NCBI GenBank assembly: GCA_034431435.1
Contig: DAOUDG010000109.1
Location: forward strand, 1-64,000
Origin: JAHCIE01 sp034431435
GTDB lineage: Bacteria; Chloroflexota; Anaerolineae; Epilineales; JAHCIE01
Length of the DNA stretch: 64,000 nucleotides
Direction: 5' to 3'
Below, in pieces: positions 61,334 to 64,000 of this stretch; position 1 is the stretch's first letter, and every line of letters starts with the position of its first letter. Both the position numbers and the translations under genes were made by a program. Under the pieces are notes generated by a model. It was given only the letters and a program-made list of their open reading frames with translations. It made no database searches and had not been told where the DNA came from.

Positions 61334-62467
61334 ATGAGCGCCAAGCGCGACTACTACGATATTCTCGGCCTCCCCCGCGACGCCGACAGCGAGGCCGTGA
61401 AGCGCGCCTATCGCCGATTGGCGAAGCAGTACCACCCCGACACCAACGACGCGCCGGATGCTGAGGCGCGCTTCAAGGAGATCAACGAGGCTTACGAAGT
61501 CCTCAGCGACCCTCAGAAGCGGGCGACCTACGACCGCTTCGGGTACACAGGCGGCAGCAGCCCTTTCGGGGGAGCGGGCGGCGGCCCGGACATCTCGGGG
61601 TTCGAGGACATCTTCGAGCAATTCTTCACCGGCTTCGGCCAGCGCGCCCGCACAAACCGCACCGGGCCTCAGCGCGGCGCCGACATTCGGGTTGATCTCT
61701 CGGTCGCCTTCGAGGAAGCCGCGTTTGGGGTGGAGAAGCCGATCGAGGTTCCCCGCCGTGAGACGTGCCCGACCTGCTACGGCAACGGGTCCGCGCCGGG
61801 GACGACCCCGATTCGCTGTTCCATGTGTCAGGGGTCGGGGCAGGTCCGCCGCGTTCAGCAGTCGATTCTAGGCCAGTTCGTCAATGTCACGGTCTGCCCC
61901 CAGTGCCAGGGCGAGGGCGAGGTCATCAGCACGCCCTGCCCTGAATGCAAGGGGCAGAAGACGGTGCAGCGAACGCGAACGCTCATCGTTGAGGTGCCGG
62001 CCGGCGTCGATGATGGTATGCAGATTCGACTGGCAAATGAAGGCGAGCCGGGCGCGCGCGGCGGCCCGCCGGGTAATGTCTACGTTCAGCTCCACGTTCG
62101 GCCCCATTCCTTGTTCCGTCGGATGGGCGACGACGTTCACCTGGAACTGCACGTCAACGTGGCGCAGGCTGCTCTCGGCGATGAGATTGCCGTGCCGACC
62201 CTGGATGGCGAGGAGCGCGTGACCATCCCCGCTGGCACCCAGACGGGCGATTCGCTGCGCTTGCGGGGCAAGGGCATTCCCGTTCTGAAGCGGTCGGGAC
62301 GCGGCGACGAGGTCATCAGCCTGATTGTTGATGTCCCCAGACGACTGACCGACGAGCAGCGCGAGCTGTTCGCCCAACTGGGCCGAACCCTTAACAACGA
62401 CGTCGAGATTGTGCCGCAGGGCGGCAAGGGCTTCTTCGACCGGCTCAAGGACGCCTTCAAGGCGTAG
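61334..62467 (+). CDS. dnaJ: chaperone DnaJ (Hsp40)
   Basis: A 377-residue type I DnaJ that stimulates DnaK. J domain RDYYDILGLPRDADSEAVKR with His34-Pro-Asp36; a short Gly/Phe region; four zinc-binding CXXCXGXG-type repeats (CPTCYGNG, CSMCQGSG, CPQCQGEG, CPECKGQK); C-terminal substrate domains. ATG 61334 is 4 bases after the dnaK stop; the in-frame extension to 61190 is only dnaK shadow. Confidence 0.97.
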   Translation: MSAKRDYYDILGLPRDADSEAVKRAYRRLAKQYHPDTNDAPDAEARFKEINEAYEVLSDPQKRATYDRFGYTGGSSPFGGAGGGPDISGFEDIFEQFFTGFGQRARTNRTGPQRGADIRVDLSVAFEEAAFGVEKPIEVPRRETCPTCYGNGSAPGTTPIRCSMCQGSGQVRRVQQSILGQFVNVTVCPQCQGEGEVISTPCPECKGQKTVQRTRTLIVEVPAGVDDGMQIRLANEGEPGARGGPPGNVYVQLHVRPHSLFRRMGDDVHLELHVNVAQAALGDEIAVPTLDGEERVTIPAGTQTGDSLRLRGKGIPVLKRSGRGDEVISLIVDVPRRLTDEQRELFAQLGRTLNNDVEIVPQGGKGFFDRLKDAFKA

Positions 62468-62473
62468 CGCGCC

Positions 62474-63361
62474 ATGAATATTTGGGAGATTGCCGTCCTT
62501 GCTGACGGGGAGGCCGCTGAGGCAGTCAGCGAGGTGATGCATCGCTACGCGCCGGACGGTGTGGCGGTGGAGACGACGCTGATTCGTGGCGTATCGGACC
62601 GCGAGTACGGCACACCGGAGACGCGCATCAAGGCCTACCTGCCGGTGGAAGCGGGTGGCGAGCGCCTCCAGTCGCTGCTCGATGCCCTCTGGCGGTTACG
62701 GCTTATCCTGCCCATGCCTGAGCCGGAGGTGCGCGAGATGACGGAGGACGATTGGGCGACGGCCTGGCAGCGCGACTATCACACGCTGCGCCTCGGTCAG
62801 CGTCTGGTCATCGTCCCTGATTGGGAGGAGTACGACCCACAACCCGGCGACCTGATCATCCGCCTGGAGCCGGGCATGGCCTTCGGTACGGGCCTGCATC
62901 CTACGACGCGCTTGTGCGCCCAGGCGCTGGAGACGCTGGTGCAGCCGGGCCTGCGTGTTCTGGACGTGGGCACAGGCTCGGCGATTCTGGCGATCGCCGC
63001 CGCGCGGCTGGGCGCAGCGGTCGCGCTCGGCACCGAGATTGACCCGGTAGCCGTGGTCGCGGCGCAGGAGAATGTCGAGCGGAACGCTGTTGGGGATTCG
63101 GTGCGCATCATCGAGGCGGCCTCGCCGGCCGGCTACGGAACCTGGGATGTCGTGGTCGCCAATATCCTCCCCCACATTCTGCTGGACATGGCCGACGCGC
63201 TGGCCGCGAGTGTGTCGCCCGGCGGCGTGCTGGTTCTGTCTGGTATCCTGGATACGCGGGTGGCCGAGGTCGTCGAGGGCTTCAAGGCGCGTGGCCTCAG
63301 CCTGACCGAGACCCTCACCGAGCAGGATTGGACGGCCCTGGTCCTGCGGCCGGCCCTGTAG
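62474..63361 (+). CDS. prmA: ribosomal protein L11 methyltransferase
   Basis: A 295-residue PrmA that methylates ribosomal protein L11 with S-adenosylmethionine. N-terminal substrate domain MNIWEIAVLADGEAAEAVSE; the linker DDWATAWQRDYHTLRLGQRL; PGMAFGTGLHPTTRLCAQAL and the SAM motif VLDVGTGSAILAIAAARLGA, then VVANILPHILLDMA. ATG 62474 is 6 bases after dnaJ. It belongs to the heat-shock operon, a common neighbour of dnaJ. Confidence 0.94.
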   Translation: MNIWEIAVLADGEAAEAVSEVMHRYAPDGVAVETTLIRGVSDREYGTPETRIKAYLPVEAGGERLQSLLDALWRLRLILPMPEPEVREMTEDDWATAWQRDYHTLRLGQRLVIVPDWEEYDPQPGDLIIRLEPGMAFGTGLHPTTRLCAQALETLVQPGLRVLDVGTGSAILAIAAARLGAAVALGTEIDPVAVVAAQENVERNAVGDSVRIIEAASPAGYGTWDVVVANILPHILLDMADALAASVSPGGVLVLSGILDTRVAEVVEGFKARGLSLTETLTEQDWTALVLRPAL

Positions 63362-63385
63362 ACTCTCCCCGCCGAGGAACGCTCG

Positions 63386-64000
63386 ATGCAGACGACAGCC
63401 GAGACCCGCACCCACCCGATGCGCGTCTTCCTGGAGATGATCAAGTTCGAGCATACCATCTTCGCGCTACCCTTCGCCTACATGGGAATGGTGCTGGCCG
63501 CAGGGGGGTGGCCGGGTCTTGCGACCTTCCTCTGGATCACGCTGGCGATGGTGAGCGCGCGCACCCTGGCGATGGCCGTCAATCGGGTGGCCGACCGCCG
63601 CTACGACGCGCAGAATCCGCGCACGGCGATGCGCGCGCTGCCGCGCGGCCTGCTCTCGCCGCGCTTCGTGTGGGGCGTGGCCCTTGCCGCCGCGCTGCTC
63701 TTGTTCGTGAGCGCGGCGATGCTCAACTGGCTGGTCTTTGCGCTTGCGCCTCTGGCCGTGCTGGGCCTTGTCGGCTATAGCTACACCAAGCGTTTCACCT
63801 GGCTCTCGCATTGGGTGTTGGGCCTCGTCGACGGCGCGGCGGCGGCAGGTGGCTGGGCGGCCGTCACGGCGACCCTGGCTGCGCCAGCCTTCCTGCTATG
63901 GGCGGCCGTGACCTTCTGGATCGCGGGCTTCGACCTCATCTACGCCTGCCAGGACGTAGCCTTCGACCGCCAGGCGGGGCTGCACTCCTTCCCGGCGCGC
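63386..64000 (+). CDS. UbiA-family prenyltransferase, 3' partial
   Basis: First 205 codons of a membrane prenyltransferase of the UbiA family, attaching an isoprenoid chain to an aromatic acceptor in quinone synthesis. The first Asp-rich motif is NRVADRRYDAQNPRT and the second is DLIYACQDVAFDRQAG; spans include LFVSAAMLNWLVFALAPLAV and FLLWAAVTFWIAGFDLIYA. ATG 63386 is 24 bases after prmA. It is similar to 4-hydroxybenzoate/futalosine-pathway (MqnP) enzymes; which one cannot be decided. The window ends inside the gene. Confidence 0.88.
   Translation, partial: MQTTAETRTHPMRVFLEMIKFEHTIFALPFAYMGMVLAAGGWPGLATFLWITLAMVSARTLAMAVNRVADRRYDAQNPRTAMRALPRGLLSPRFVWGVALAAALLLFVSAAMLNWLVFALAPLAVLGLVGYSYTKRFTWLSHWVLGLVDGAAAAGGWAAVTATLAAPAFLLWAAVTFWIAGFDLIYACQDVAFDRQAGLHSFPAR

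Overview
The window reads as a stretch of a GC-rich bacterial chromosome, most likely Chloroflexota: high-GC codon use, many YfhO/PMT-type GT-C membrane glycosyltransferases, a geranylgeranyl-reductase-family protein, CvpA-CAP, DUF2207 and PspA proteins, and an hrcA-grpE-dnaK-dnaJ operon under CIRCE control. This placement is inferred from gene content only; no rRNA or other taxonomic marker is present.

Bases 1 to about 8450 are the right-hand part of an integrative, probably conjugative, element. It carries a VirB4-type ATPase (5' end outside the window, frame broken near 545-575), a small ORF, a membrane-anchored VirD4/TraG-like ATPase (frame broken at a run of ten C at 2615-2624), a replication-relaxation protein, a control region with small ORFs and an excisionase-like HTH protein, and a large serine recombinase. 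The recombinase gene runs into the 5' part of a disrupted comM/yifB gene, so comM is the integration target and the right attachment junction is visible at about 8441-8455. The left end and the rest of comM are outside the window.

9-31 kb holds carbohydrate and envelope genes: a LacD-type aldolase, two GNAT acetyltransferases, an SDR epimerase with a long structured leader, a giant ORF joining a YfhO-type membrane protein to a GH5-like lipoprotein through a palindromic repeat, two divergent GT-C glycosyltransferases with related C-terminal domains, a geranylgeranyl-reductase-like flavoprotein, a TIM-barrel glycosidase, DUF503, a metallophosphoesterase, an M23 endopeptidase, NDH-2, a four-helix holin-like protein and a CvpA-CAP fusion. 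31-45 kb holds a decayed gene remnant, an SH3b protein, an M20 peptidase, a pspA-DUF4178-DUF2207 envelope-stress-like cluster, guaB-yqeG-lipid kinase, a ScyD-like secreted protein and a MoxR/CoxE pair.

45-54 kb is a run of minus-strand metabolic genes: a Rieske protein with an amidohydrolase, an ankyrin protein, an ANT(6)-like nucleotidyltransferase, an acyl-CoA-binding protein, a PPOX-fold protein, a class III aminotransferase, a PCP_red-like small protein, a CBS protein, a secreted gluzincin-like peptidase and ruvA. From 54 kb everything is on the plus strand: a three-gene exopolysaccharide operon (two GT2 enzymes and a polyprenyl-phosphate sugar transferase), then hrcA-grpE-dnaK-dnaJ-prmA and the start of a UbiA-family prenyltransferase cut by the window end. 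Several promoters place the start codon 8-10 bases after the -10 box, which suggests leaderless mRNAs. No tRNA, rRNA or CRISPR array was recognised.
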